Shown here: one piece after another, positions 43,977 to 52,753 of the stretch
How positions within the stretch are numbered: position 1 is the stretch's first letter
Layout of the letters: every line of letters begins with the position of its first letter
Origin: an uncultured Paracoccaceae bacterium
GTDB lineage: Bacteria > Pseudomonadota > Alphaproteobacteria > Rhodobacterales > Rhodobacteraceae
Assembly (NCBI GenBank): GCA_951812305.1
Contig: CATOSB010000006.1
Span: forward strand, 62,001 to 126,000
DNA length: 64,000 nt
Direction of reading: 5' to 3'
Notes under the pieces: model-generated
Told to the model about the DNA's origin: nothing
Databases searched by the model: none
The model's input: the letters and a program-made list of their open reading frames with translations, nothing else
Translations under genes and position numbers: made by a program

Positions 43977-45169
43977 CAGGGGAATCGCGCTTGAAGTTTG
44001 ACTGTGGATTAGAATTGGATTCTTGAGGATTCATCACTTGATGGAGTTTTGAGATGCCTACATTGACCAGCTATTTCAACGACATGGACGATCCTCGGGG
44101 TGGCAATGCCCCGCGTCACAATTTCTGCGATCTCATGACGATCAGCCTTTTGTGCGCGCTGTGCGGCGGTGAGACGGCGGTCGACATGGAGCTTTTCGGG
44201 CATATGAAGGAGGATTTCCTGCGAGAGTTTCTCGAATTGCCCCACGGCATTCCCTGCCATGACGCGTATTCGCGGCTCTTCCGCCTTATGAAGCCGTCGA
44301 GCTTTCAGGCCTTTTTCGACAAGTTTCGCACTGACTTTGCGGTCAAGGCTGGAGATGAGCCGGCAATCGCTATCGATGGCAAAGAGATGCGGCGCAGCTT
44401 TGACAAGGCCGCCGGGCAGTCGAACATGAACATCGTGACCGCCTTTGCCCATGGCGCGCGCCTGAGCCTGGGCATCGCAGAAAGCGCCAGGGGCGGCGGC
44501 GAGATACTGGCGCTGCGCGACCTGATCGGGATGCTTGATATCCGTGGCATCACCATCACCGCTGATGCGCTGCACTGCCAGAGAGAGACCTGCGAATTGA
44601 TCGTGCAGGCGGGCGGCGAATATTGCTTGCAGCTCAAGGGCAACCAGGGCGACATGCTGGCTGATGTACGGGCCTTTGTTGACGATCAGGGTACTGATTA
44701 CATTGATAAATATGACACGGTCGACGCTGACCACGGCCGCATCGAGGAGCGGTCATATCGCGTCTATAATGTGCCGCAGTATCTCACGGACATCCATAAC
44801 TGGCCGCATCTACAAGCCTTCGTCCACGTCGTTTCTGAGCGAGCAGCAGATGACAAAACAAACCGGTCAGAGCGGATTTACCTCCTCTCCAAATGTCCCT
44901 CGGCTCAAGTTGCCGCTTCTCTGATCCGTGGTCACTGGCAGATCGAGAACAGTTTGCATTGGTCTCTCGACGTGGTGATGAACGATGATCAGCACCGCGC
45001 ACGAAAAGATCACGCGCCAGCCAACTTCGCCGCCTTGAGGCGCATCGCTTTGAACATCATCAAGGCAAATCCCGCAAAAGGCTCAAACCGTGGGAAGTTC
45101 AAAAAGGCAGGCTGGAGCAATGACTTCCTCAAAACCCTCATCCAAGGCTTCTGAAGCGCGATTGCCCTG
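43977..45169 (+). mobile_element. ISAs1-family element
   Basis: A 1193-bp element with inverted ends CAGGGGAATCGCGCTT / CAGGGCAATCGCGCTT. It is flanked by the exact 10-bp target duplication ACGGATCAAG at 43967-43976 and 45170-45179. It is inserted near the start of the IS256 transposase gene and carries one intact transposase. Confidence 0.93.
44054..45154 (+). CDS. ISAs1-family transposase
   Basis: A 366-residue DDE transposase. The N-terminal associated domain has DDPRGGNAPRHNFCDLMTIS and ELPHGIPCHDAYSRLFR. The core has AIDGKEMRRSFDKA (first Asp), ITITADALHCQRETCELIVQ (second Asp) and HWQIENSLHWSLDVVMNDDQ (Glu). The ISAs1 order of motifs is clear and the gene is uninterrupted. Confidence 0.95.
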   Translation: MPTLTSYFNDMDDPRGGNAPRHNFCDLMTISLLCALCGGETAVDMELFGHMKEDFLREFLELPHGIPCHDAYSRLFRLMKPSSFQAFFDKFRTDFAVKAGDEPAIAIDGKEMRRSFDKAAGQSNMNIVTAFAHGARLSLGIAESARGGGEILALRDLIGMLDIRGITITADALHCQRETCELIVQAGGEYCLQLKGNQGDMLADVRAFVDDQGTDYIDKYDTVDADHGRIEERSYRVYNVPQYLTDIHNWPHLQAFVHVVSERAADDKTNRSERIYLLSKCPSAQVAASLIRGHWQIENSLHWSLDVVMNDDQHRARKDHAPANFAALRRIALNIIKANPAKGSNRGKFKKAGWSNDFLKTLIQGF

Positions 45170-45328
45170 ACGGATCAAGGCTGACCTCTCGACCGGCAAA
45201 TTCAACGATGTTAGTCTCGTCCATGGTGGTGCGTCCTTCTTGGGTCGGATTGGGTTTTTGCAAAAACAATCCAAACAGATGCACCGCCAACACTCAAACC
45301 ACGCGAACACCAGATTCAGCCATAACTC

Positions 45329-45685
45329 TGGGCCGTCATCCGCATTTGAAACTGCGCATTGGCGTTTTGTTCGACTTCACGCAATTGCGCTGTTAGCGGG
45401 CTAGGCATACCAGCGGGCCGGATCATGGAATTTTGACTGTTTGACGACGGTCGCGTGGTCGTTTTCCGATGATCTGATAGATCTTTCGGCTGCGTCGATG
45501 GTTTGTTGTCCGACACTCTCATGTTCCACCTAGGCCTAAATCAAACGTTACGATCAGGTAGTCCGATGTTGTCTTTGTGCATAACCGTGAAGATCGTGTA
45601 GTCGGAAGTCAACAAGTGCCGTTGACGCCTTGGCCGGTCAGTGCCAGATCGACGTCGCAAATAAGTGGAAAGTCCCCACAGGTTC
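45329..45685. other. Gene-poor stretch right of the nested IS region
   Basis: A minus-strand frame from 45522 (MRVSDNKPSTQPKDLSDHRK, then polar Gln/Asn-rich sequence) runs into the IS256 end at 45328 and stops just inside it. It could be the 5' fragment of a gene truncated by the element, but codon pattern and ribosome site are weak. Nothing else is recognisable up to the rhomboid-like gene. Confidence 0.3.
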
Positions 45686-46369
45686 ATGTCGCATTACGAT
45701 GAAAGCCCGATCAACCCGCTGCCGCCGGTGGTGATGCTGTTGTCGCTGGCAATTGTCTTGCCGGAATTGGCATTTCAGCTGGGAGAACGGGGGCTGATCG
45801 GCGGGCCAGAAGCGGTCGGCTGGCGTTTGGCGATGGTGAACCGGTTCGCCTTTGTCGATGGCGTATTCGACCAGATGGTAGCGCGGCGGGTCTGGCCGCC
45901 CGAACATCTGGCGCGGTTTGTCACCTATCCGTTCGTTCACGCCAGTTTCGTGCAGGCGGTCTTTGCGTTGGTCTTTGTCCTGGCACTGGGCAAGATGGTC
46001 GGAGAGCGATTTTCCGGGCTCGCCGTGCTGGTCGTGTTCTTTGGCGCGTCAATATTTGCGGCGCTGGTTTACGGCACGCTTCTGGATGAGGACTTTCCGC
46101 TGTTTGGCGGGTTTCCCCCCGCTTACGGGTTGATCGGCGCCTATACGTTTTTGTACTGGCTGAAACAAGTTGCCACAGGAGGCCCACAGACGCAGGCCTT
46201 CATGCTGATCGTTCTTCTGATGGGGATACAGTTGGTTTTTGGTCTGCTGTTTGGGCCGCGCAATGACTGGGTCGCCGATCTGGCCGGGTTCGTCGCCGGA
46301 TTCGGGCTGTCATTTCTGGTTGTGCCAGGCGGCGCGAAGCGGCTGGTGACGTGGCTCAGGGATCGCTGA
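45686..46369 (+). CDS. Rhomboid-fold membrane protein lacking catalytic residues
   Basis: About 227 residues from the ATG at 45686 (AGG upstream; a GTG seven codons earlier is possible). Six or seven membrane segments, with the rhomboid order. The segment RFVTYPFVHASFVQAVFALV matches the rhomboid helix-2 HGSFxHxxFN region. The catalytic helix, normally GxSG, reads FPPAYGLIGAYTF with no Ser, and the helix that should supply His reads NDWVADLAGFVAGF with Asp. It is therefore probably a non-proteolytic rhomboid relative. It is convergent with murJ. Confidence 0.75.
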   Translation: MSHYDESPINPLPPVVMLLSLAIVLPELAFQLGERGLIGGPEAVGWRLAMVNRFAFVDGVFDQMVARRVWPPEHLARFVTYPFVHASFVQAVFALVFVLALGKMVGERFSGLAVLVVFFGASIFAALVYGTLLDEDFPLFGGFPPAYGLIGAYTFLYWLKQVATGGPQTQAFMLIVLLMGIQLVFGLLFGPRNDWVADLAGFVAGFGLSFLVVPGGAKRLVTWLRDR

Positions 46370-46412
46370 ACTTGGGCGCCAGCCCCCAAAACCCCCGATA
46401 TATTTTATGTAC
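46370..46412 (-). repeat. GC-rich hairpin behind the rhomboid-like gene
   Basis: TTGGGCGCCAGCCCCCAA followed by AACCCCCGATATATTTT. It is a shorter relative of the hairpins at 21848-21933 and 28607-28690. Lying between convergent stops, it is a likely terminator for one or both genes. Confidence 0.5.
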
Positions 46413-46423
46413 GTGAATAAGGA

Positions 46424-47962
46424 TCAGCGGCGAAGAGCGCGCCTGATCTCGCTGAGGCGAAGTGCGCCGGATACCTGGGCGGCGACGAAGAATATCGCGA
46501 TGCCGATAACCACGAGTCCTGCGAGCGCGACGTAGCGGACCGTTGCAGTCGTAAGCGGGTCGGCGAGGATCCACGACGCGGCGTATAGCGCGGCGGCCAT
46601 GAGAGCTGAGGCAAGGATGATGCGGGGCAGGCGGGCCTTGAAGCGGTCATCAAGTGCGGCGGTTTCACCCATCGGGGCGGTGCCGCGCGACAACAGCCAG
46701 ACCATGCCCCAAGCAGCGACCGTGGTACCCAAGGGCGCGGCGAGAAAGCCGATGACGGGCGCAAGGCCGATGGCAGCCACGGCATTAATGACAAGAGACA
46801 CGACTGCGTATTTCAGCGGGGTACGCGTGTCCTCTCGTGCGAAATAAAGCGGTTGCAGGACCTTTTGCAGAACGAAAGCAGGCAGGCCAACGCCATAAAT
46901 CGTCAGCGCCAGCGCAGTTGCGGCACTGTCGACGGCAGTGAACGCGCCGCGTTCGAACAGGACCGAGACAAGCGGTAGGGGAATCACAATCAGCGCGGCG
47001 GCAGCGGGGATGGTCAACGCCAGAGAGATCTCCGTGGCGCGGTTAAAGGCATCGCGCCCGCCCTGATCATCGCCGGCGCGCAAACGGCGGGAAAGGTCGG
47101 GCAAAAGGACAACGCCAACCGCGATGCCAACGACACCAAGGGGCAGTTGGTAAAGCCGGTCAGCCACCGAGACCCATACGATTGCGCCGTCGAAAAAACT
47201 GGCAACCTGACGCCCGACAAGCAGGTTGATCTGTACGACGCCGCCAGCCAGGGCGGCGGGCGCGGCGATAATGGCGAGCCGTTTGAGGTCCGGCGTCATG
47301 CGCGGCCACCGGATGGTAAGTGTAAACCCGGCCCGATGCGCTGCCCACCAGACAAGCGCGAGTTGGGCAATGCCGCCTACCGGCACGGTCCATGCCAGCG
47401 TGTCGCCGATATTCCATCCCAGCCGCCACGCCAACGTCAGCGCGGCGATGAATAAGATATTTAGAAGCGAGGGCGCGGCAGCAGCAGCGGCAAACCGGCC
47501 GGTTGCGTTCAGAAGGCCCGAAAGCAGCGCAGCGAGCGAAATGAAAAGGATGTAGGGAAAACAAATACGGCCATAAAGCGTGGCGAGGTCGAAGCGGCTG
47601 TCGCCGATAAATCCGCTTGCCATTGCAACCACCAGCCACGGCATCGCCAAAAGCGCGACGAACGTGAAAATTACCAGAACCGCCGTGAGCCCACTGAACG
47701 CGTCCTGAGCAAAGTCACGCGCGTCTTCGTCGCCCTCCAGTTTCTTGGAGAACATCGGCACGAAGGCCATGTTGAACGCGCCCTCGGCAAAGAAGCGGCG
47801 GAACATGTTGGGAAGTGCGAAGGCGATCAGAAACGCCTCTGCCACCGGGCCAGCGCCAAGAAAAGCTGTGATCAGGATATCACGCGCGAAGCCAAGGATG
47901 CGGCTCAGAAGTGTCCATGCGCCGACGGTAAAGAGGCTGGCGATGAGTCGGATCGGTTTCAC
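46424..47962 (-). CDS. murJ: Lipid II flippase MurJ
   Basis: A 512-residue MurJ/MviN with about 14 membrane segments from a GTG start. The N-terminus TLLSRILGFARDILITAFLG and the FRRFFAEGAFNMAFVPMFSK segment (Arg and Phe-rich, family-specific) are clear. AREDTRTPLKYAVVSLVINA lies in the second half. It moves lipid II across the inner membrane for peptidoglycan synthesis. It is probably transcribed alone. Confidence 0.94.
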   Translation of the reverse strand: MKPIRLIASLFTVGAWTLLSRILGFARDILITAFLGAGPVAEAFLIAFALPNMFRRFFAEGAFNMAFVPMFSKKLEGDEDARDFAQDAFSGLTAVLVIFTFVALLAMPWLVVAMASGFIGDSRFDLATLYGRICFPYILFISLAALLSGLLNATGRFAAAAAAPSLLNILFIAALTLAWRLGWNIGDTLAWTVPVGGIAQLALVWWAAHRAGFTLTIRWPRMTPDLKRLAIIAAPAALAGGVVQINLLVGRQVASFFDGAIVWVSVADRLYQLPLGVVGIAVGVVLLPDLSRRLRAGDDQGGRDAFNRATEISLALTIPAAAALIVIPLPLVSVLFERGAFTAVDSAATALALTIYGVGLPAFVLQKVLQPLYFAREDTRTPLKYAVVSLVINAVAAIGLAPVIGFLAAPLGTTVAAWGMVWLLSRGTAPMGETAALDDRFKARLPRIILASALMAAALYAASWILADPLTTATVRYVALAGLVVIGIAIFFVAAQVSGALRLSEIRRALRR

Positions 47963-48102
47963 GCGTGGTCTGCTCGGGTGCTTGTTATTTTCGTGTTCTT
48001 AGCCGTTTTGAGGCCGTTGGGGTAGAGGCCGGGGGATTTGCTGACGCCATATTCGCGGTTTTCGCCAAAACCGACGGTCGCAACCCGTGGCATGATCCAC
48101 GC

Positions 48103-49653
48103 TTAACCCGTTGCACGCTCCACTCGCGCAGATTCAGGTAATGCCTCTTGCGCCTCCATTAACCGGAAGCCAATCGCCTCGGCCACATGGGGTTTCTGCA
48201 CCGTTTCTACCCCCTCCAGATCGGCAATCGTGCGCGCGACCCGCAGCACGCGGTGGTATCCCCTTGCAGACAGGCCGAACTTCTCGGCGACACGGGTCAG
48301 AAGCGCGCGGCCTTCGGTGTCCGGGGCGGCACATTCTTCCAGAAGTTTGCCCTCAAGATCGGCGTTGACACGGGTCTGGTCCATTTCGGTGAAACGCTCT
48401 GACTGCCGCTGGCGTGCGGTAGCAACCCGCGCGGCCACCTCTGCGGAACTTTCCCCGCTTTCGGGCAGATCAAGGTCCGTAAAGGCCACGGGCGGCACGT
48501 CAAGACGCAGATCGAACCGGTCCATCAGCGGGCCGGAAATGCGACCCAAATAATCTTCGCCACAGTGCGGAACGCGGGCACAGGCGCGCGCGGGGTCGGA
48601 TAAATAGCCACATTTGCAGGGGTTGGCGGCTGCGATCAGCATGAATCGGCAGGGATAGCGCACATGTGCATTGGCGCGCGCGACCACCACTTCGCCTGCC
48701 TCAATGGGCTGGCGCAGGGTTTCCAGCACCATGCGGGGGAATTCCGGGAATTCGTCCATGAACAAAACGCCGTTATGGGCGAGGCTGATCTCACCCGGCT
48801 TTGCACCACGCCCGCCGCCGACAATTGCGGCCATCGACGCGGTGTGATGCGGTTCGCGAAACGGGCGCGTCCGCGATATCCCGCCTTCGGTCAGCAACCC
48901 GGCGAGCGAGTGGATCATTGAGGTTTCCAGCGCTTCGGGCGCTGTCAGGGGCGGCAGGATGCCGGGAAGGCGTGCCGAAAGCATGGATTTGCCCGATCCC
49001 GGCGTGCCGGTCATCAAAAGGTGGTGACGCCCAGCCGCGGCGATTTCCAGCGCCCGCTTGGCACGTTCCTGCCCCTTCACATCTCGCAAATCACGGGTGC
49101 CGTCTATGCCCTGAACCTCGCCGGGTTTGGCGGGTTCCAGAACTCGCTGGCCGGTGTAGTGGTGCAGCGCCTCTGTCAGTGTCGCGGGGGCGATCACATG
49201 GGCCGCGCCGACCCACGCGGCCTCTGCTCCGCATCCCTTGGGGCACAAAAGCGTGCGGTCATCCTCTGCCGCCGTCATCGCCGCCGGAAGCGCGCCAATC
49301 ACCGGGATCAGCTTGCCATCAAGCGACAATTCCCCCAGCGCTACGGTGGATTCAACATCCTCCGGTGGCAAAATTCCGATGGCCGCCAGCAACGCCAAAG
49401 CGATTGGCAGATCGAAATGCGAGCCCTCCTTTGGAAGATCGGCGGGTGACATATTCACGGTGATCCGTTTCGAGGGCAGCGCAATGGACATCGCGTTCAA
49501 CGCGGAACGCACCCGTTCTTTTGCCTCCGATACCGCCTTGTCGGGCAATCCCACGATGGAGAATCCCGGCAATCCGGGCGCGGTGGCGCATTGCACCTCG
49601 ACCAGACGCGCCTGAACGCCTTCGAATGCCACTGTATAGGCGCGCGCCACCAT
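48103..49653 (-). CDS. yifB: YifB/ComM family Mg-chelatase-like AAA ATPase
   Basis: A 516-residue protein. An N-terminal Lon-protease-like fold (ARAYTVAFEGVQARLVEVQC; INMSPADLPKEGSHFDLPIA form) comes first. The ATPase has TGTPGSGKSMLSARLPGILP (Walker A) and GVLFMDEFPEFPRMVLETLR (Walker B). The Mg_chelatase C-terminal domain has LSARGYHRVLRVARTIADLE. ComM is a helicase that promotes branch migration during natural transformation in Vibrio. GGGAGAGG precedes the ATG. Confidence 0.92.
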   Translation of the reverse strand: MVARAYTVAFEGVQARLVEVQCATAPGLPGFSIVGLPDKAVSEAKERVRSALNAMSIALPSKRITVNMSPADLPKEGSHFDLPIALALLAAIGILPPEDVESTVALGELSLDGKLIPVIGALPAAMTAAEDDRTLLCPKGCGAEAAWVGAAHVIAPATLTEALHHYTGQRVLEPAKPGEVQGIDGTRDLRDVKGQERAKRALEIAAAGRHHLLMTGTPGSGKSMLSARLPGILPPLTAPEALETSMIHSLAGLLTEGGISRTRPFREPHHTASMAAIVGGGRGAKPGEISLAHNGVLFMDEFPEFPRMVLETLRQPIEAGEVVVARANAHVRYPCRFMLIAAANPCKCGYLSDPARACARVPHCGEDYLGRISGPLMDRFDLRLDVPPVAFTDLDLPESGESSAEVAARVATARQRQSERFTEMDQTRVNADLEGKLLEECAAPDTEGRALLTRVAEKFGLSARGYHRVLRVARTIADLEGVETVQKPHVAEAIGFRLMEAQEALPESARVERATG

Positions 49654-49696
49654 GTAACCTCTCCCTAATCTTAGGAAAGGTTAATGCGCGCGTGGT

Positions 49697-50572
49697 TTAT
49701 GAACCGTTAACCAGCGTCATGAAGGCAGGCCAGGCTTCGGGATCGGCGATGGTCTTGTTGCGGCAGAAGGGGTTGCAGAAGCCATAGACCTTACCGCCAA
49801 GTTCCAGATAGTCCGTTACCGGTTTGCCGGAATAGGGACAGGCATCGTTGATCGATGGACCCATTTCGACGGGTTTTGCGTCCAGCGGGCGAGGACCGGG
49901 CCAGTCGCCCTGATCAAAATCCATCGCGTACCAGGGCAAATCCGGCCCCTTTACCAGACCCATCGCGCGCCAGCGGCGGAAGGCATCGTCGCTGAGGTGG
50001 CGATCGACATACGCTTGTGCGTCCTTGCTTAGGCCGATCCCGTAACCGGCGAACCGCGCCGCAATGGGCGCGAAAAAAACATCTGCGGCGAAAAAGTCCG
50101 GCCCGCACAGCCACGGGCCACCAAAAGTCTCGAAGGCGTGCGACCAGATGGTTTCAATCCGCGCCACGTCCTTTTGCACGTCCGCAGAAGGGCTGTAATT
50201 CGTATATGCGCAGCGCAGATTCATTGGGCAATCATTGCGCAGCGCGCCGAACCCGGAATGCATTTCTGCCGCCAGTGTCCGTGCAGTCGCCCGCGCCAAT
50301 GGATCAGCGGGCCAGATGCCGGCGTTCGGGTGCCGTGTGGCCAGCTCCTCGGCGATGGCGAGGCTGTCGGACACCACCGCGCCCTCTGGCGTGACCAATG
50401 TCGGCACGGTGTTCGCAGGCGGATACCCATCTATTGCGTCCCAGCCTGTGCCGTCATCGCCGAACGAGACATATTCCTGTCGCCGGTCGATGCCGAATTT
50501 CTCGAACAAAAGCCAGCCGCGTAAGGACCAGCTGGAATAGGCGTAGTCGCCGAGGATCAGAATGTAGGTCAT
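49697..50572 (-). CDS. Glutathione S-transferase fold protein with C-terminal Cys-containing module
   Basis: A 291-residue protein. Residues 1-80 are a thioredoxin-like GST N-domain (YSSWSLRGWLLFEKFGI; TVPTLVTPEGAVVSDSLAIA), followed by the helical C-domain up to about 230. An additional module of about 50 residues then carries Cys245 (ACPYSGKPVTDYLEL) and Cys266/Cys270 (GKVYGFCNPFCRNKT, then DPEAWPAF), resembling YHS/TRASH-like metal-binding modules. A GST with this tail may sense or handle a metal or use thiols. Function unproven. Confidence 0.8.
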   Translation of the reverse strand: MTYILILGDYAYSSWSLRGWLLFEKFGIDRRQEYVSFGDDGTGWDAIDGYPPANTVPTLVTPEGAVVSDSLAIAEELATRHPNAGIWPADPLARATARTLAAEMHSGFGALRNDCPMNLRCAYTNYSPSADVQKDVARIETIWSHAFETFGGPWLCGPDFFAADVFFAPIAARFAGYGIGLSKDAQAYVDRHLSDDAFRRWRAMGLVKGPDLPWYAMDFDQGDWPGPRPLDAKPVEMGPSINDACPYSGKPVTDYLELGGKVYGFCNPFCRNKTIADPEAWPAFMTLVNGS

Positions 50573-50631
50573 GAGGCGAAAGTTATTCCGCTGGGCTCAT
50601 CAGAGGAAACGAAATTTCGCGATGACCCCGA

Positions 50632-51201
50632 TCACGGACGGTGATTGATTGGGCCATAACTGCCGTCAAGGGAAAGGCGCGTGACCGAGAGATTGTCGAT
50701 CTTCCGGGCGATAATTTCCTTTGGCGGCAGGTTCAAAGTACGGCCAAGCTGGGTCAGGATGGCGCCGAAATGTGCAACGGCGATAATGTCGCGGCCCGGA
50801 TAAGCCTTGGCTAGGCGGTCGGTCGCCTCGCTGACACGCGCCTCGGTCTGATGCCAGCTTTCGCCATTTGGCGGCGCGTGGTCGCCGGGGTCTTCCCAGA
50901 ACGCGCGAGACAGGTCCGGGTCCTGCTTGGACACGTCGTGGAAATGCAGGCCATCCCAATCGCCGAAATGCATCTCGCGCAGATTCGGATCATGCGGCAG
51001 CCGGGTGCGCGCAGCCTGAATGGCGTCCGCTGTGGCGGCAGAGCGTGAAAGATCGGAAGAAATTATGAGCGCCGAGGCCGGAAGGTATTCTGACAACCGG
51101 TCCAGTGCGGCGTTATCAGACAAGTCCGCAGGCACATCGCGCCAGCCGGTAAAGGCGCGCTGATGTGTCGGCCCGTGGCGCACCCACCAGAAAGTTGTCA
51201 C
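50632..51201 (-). CDS. Histidine phosphatase family protein, CobC-like
   Basis: A 189-residue phosphoglycerate-mutase-fold protein. The phosphohistidine motif is VRHGPTHQRAFTGW at the N-terminus, with Arg in SSDLSRSAATADAI, Glu in LREMHFGDWDG and His in IIAVAHFGAIL. It overlaps the cobU gene by four bases, so alpha-ribazole-5'-phosphate phosphatase (CobC) activity in cobalamin lower-loop assembly is likely. Confidence 0.8.
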   Translation of the reverse strand: MTTFWWVRHGPTHQRAFTGWRDVPADLSDNAALDRLSEYLPASALIISSDLSRSAATADAIQAARTRLPHDPNLREMHFGDWDGLHFHDVSKQDPDLSRAFWEDPGDHAPPNGESWHQTEARVSEATDRLAKAYPGRDIIAVAHFGAILTQLGRTLNLPPKEIIARKIDNLSVTRLSLDGSYGPINHRP

Positions 51202-51719
51202 GGAAGCTTCCCCTTTAACACCAGCGGCAATCCGGCACTGACGAGAACCGCCAGATCAGACCATTCAGCGAGACTCTGGTTCAGGGCGCCCTGCGCATCG
51301 CGAAAGGCACGACCCAAAGCATTCTCAGGCACGATCCCTTGTCCGACCTCATTGGAAACCACCACAATTTTGGCCGGACAATCTGACACTGCGCGCAAAA
51401 AATCGCTGCTGGCCAGATCGGGATCCTTCCCGGCGAGCATCTGGTTTGACAGCCACAGGGTCGCGCAATCCAGCAGAACCGTTTCATCCCTCTTTGCTTC
51501 AGCCAGTGCTGTCGATACTTCCACCGGCGCCTCAACATCGCGCCAGCCATCGCCGCGTCGGGATTTATGGGCCGCAATTCGCGCCTTCATTTCCTCGTCA
51601 AACGCCTGTGCGGTCGCGACGTAGACGCGGGCGCCGCCGTTGGCGACCACGAGTGATTCCGCAAAGCGAGATTTCCCCGACCGGGCGCCGCCCAGAATAA
51701 ATGTGCGTTTTGGCTGCAT
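51198..51719 (-). CDS. cobU: Adenosylcobinamide kinase / adenosylcobinamide-phosphate guanylyltransferase
   Basis: A 173-residue CobU/CobP. The P-loop is FILGGARSGKSRFAE at the N-terminus. The guanylylated His is expected in the IAAHKSRRGDGWRDVEAP segment, which is present, and VVSNEVGQGIVPENALGRAF is the family C-terminal motif. It phosphorylates and GMP-activates cobinamide in the cytoplasm. It forms a two-gene unit with the CobC-like phosphatase. Confidence 0.94.
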   Translation of the reverse strand: MQPKRTFILGGARSGKSRFAESLVVANGGARVYVATAQAFDEEMKARIAAHKSRRGDGWRDVEAPVEVSTALAEAKRDETVLLDCATLWLSNQMLAGKDPDLASSDFLRAVSDCPAKIVVVSNEVGQGIVPENALGRAFRDAQGALNQSLAEWSDLAVLVSAGLPLVLKGKLP

Positions 51720-51804
51720 GTCGTCTCGATCACCGAACCCAGAAACGAAACCTGCCTAGCAGGATCGTATCCGGCATGTAAGGCTTGCGACACACAACGA
51801 TGCA

Positions 51805-52638
51805 GTGCAGATTTCCTTGGTGAAACACGCGCTGATCATCACCATCCTGATCCTGTGGCTTGCGCCGTTAAGCGCGCATTCCGAGCAGATTACGATACCT
51901 GACCTTTCCAACCTGCCGGAGGCAGATGTCTATGTTCTGGGCGAGGTGCATGACAACCCGGCCCATCATCTTGCACAGGCCGCAGCGATTGCCGCCCTGT
52001 CACCGACGGCAGTCGTTTTTGAGATGTTCACGGATACCACTGCCTTGCGTATCCGCCCAGAGATGCTGGGTGATGCCGCCGCGCTTTCTGATGCGCTGAA
52101 TTGGGACGCCAGCGGTTGGCCCGATTTCGCGATCTATTTCCCGATATTCACCGCATCCGGCGATGCGGGCATTTATGGCGGCGGTACGGATCGTGCGATT
52201 GTGCGCGACGCTGTCAGCGAAGGTGCGATTGCGGCCTTCGGGGACAGCGGCGCGTTGTTCGGGCTTGATCGGGTCCTTGATGATGACGAGCAGATCGCTC
52301 GCGAGGACCTTCAATTCGCCGCGCATTGCGATGCGCTGCCATTTGAAATGCTTGCCGGAATGGTCGAAGCGCAGCGGTACCGCGATGCGGTTCTTGCGCG
52401 TGCCGTAATTGCGGCATCGTTGGAAACCGGCGGACCGGTCGCCGTGATCACCGGTAATGGACATGCGCGCAAGGACTGGGGCGTGCCCGCAATGCTGGAA
52501 ATTGCGGATCCGGAACTGCGCGTTTTAAGCCTTGGCCAATTCGAAGTCGCGCCAGATGAGGACGTGCCCTATGATATCTGGCTTTTGGCTGACCCAGTTG
52601 ATCGCGAAGATCCCTGCGCCGCTTTTGCAGATAAATAG
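51805..52638 (+). CDS. ChaN-like (heme-binding/uptake type) exported protein
   Basis: A 277-residue protein from a GTG start; a second GTG five codons on is possible. A hydrophobic signal region (ALIITILILWLAPLSAHS) is followed by YVLGEVHDNPAHHLAQA, the characteristic ChaN motif, and AVITGNGHARKDWGVPAML near the C-terminus. The fold is that of ChaN/EreA-like proteins (PF04187). ChaN of Campylobacter binds heme; whether this one does is inferred. No lipobox Cys is visible. It is divergent from cobU. Confidence 0.82.
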   Translation: MQISLVKHALIITILILWLAPLSAHSEQITIPDLSNLPEADVYVLGEVHDNPAHHLAQAAAIAALSPTAVVFEMFTDTTALRIRPEMLGDAAALSDALNWDASGWPDFAIYFPIFTASGDAGIYGGGTDRAIVRDAVSEGAIAAFGDSGALFGLDRVLDDDEQIAREDLQFAAHCDALPFEMLAGMVEAQRYRDAVLARAVIAASLETGGPVAVITGNGHARKDWGVPAMLEIADPELRVLSLGQFEVAPDEDVPYDIWLLADPVDREDPCAAFADK

Positions 52639-52753
52639 ATCCCCGCCGGAAATTGAGCGGTTCGCGGCAACGCCTGCTGAAACATAACTTTGGACCGTGG
52701 GTCCGCCAATGTCCCTAGGCGAAACTCTTCCAACATTTCCTAAGCCGCCCTGA

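Larger units (their letters stand above)
39751..45224 (-). pseudogene. IS256 transposase gene, in three pieces
   Basis: The start ATG is at 45222-45224 (MDETNIVEFAGREV). The frame is cut by ISAs1 after SLDP, resumes as MTELLRTGAQALIQAAVQTE down to LIGLRER, and is cut again. The C-terminal block restarts around YPGTPQQRCWVHKTGNVLNC and ends normally. The deletion in the middle removes the second catalytic Asp region, so excision of the inner elements would not restore it. Confidence 0.9.
39717..45328 (-). mobile_element. IS256-family element, broken, holding other insertion sequences
   Basis: Its ends are the same inverted repeats as the intact copy at 9446-10831 (GAGTTATTGTCAAATC at 39717 and GATTCAGCCATAACTC ending at 45328). 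Three blocks of IS256 sequence remain: 39717-40245, about 43338-43976 and 45170-45328. They are separated by an ISAzo13 element plus a 143-bp insert, and by an ISAs1 element. About 70 bp of the transposase centre (equivalent to 10232-10301 of the intact copy) is deleted. The flanks AGAGGATAT and TGGGCCGTC do not match, so there is no target duplication. Confidence 0.9.
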
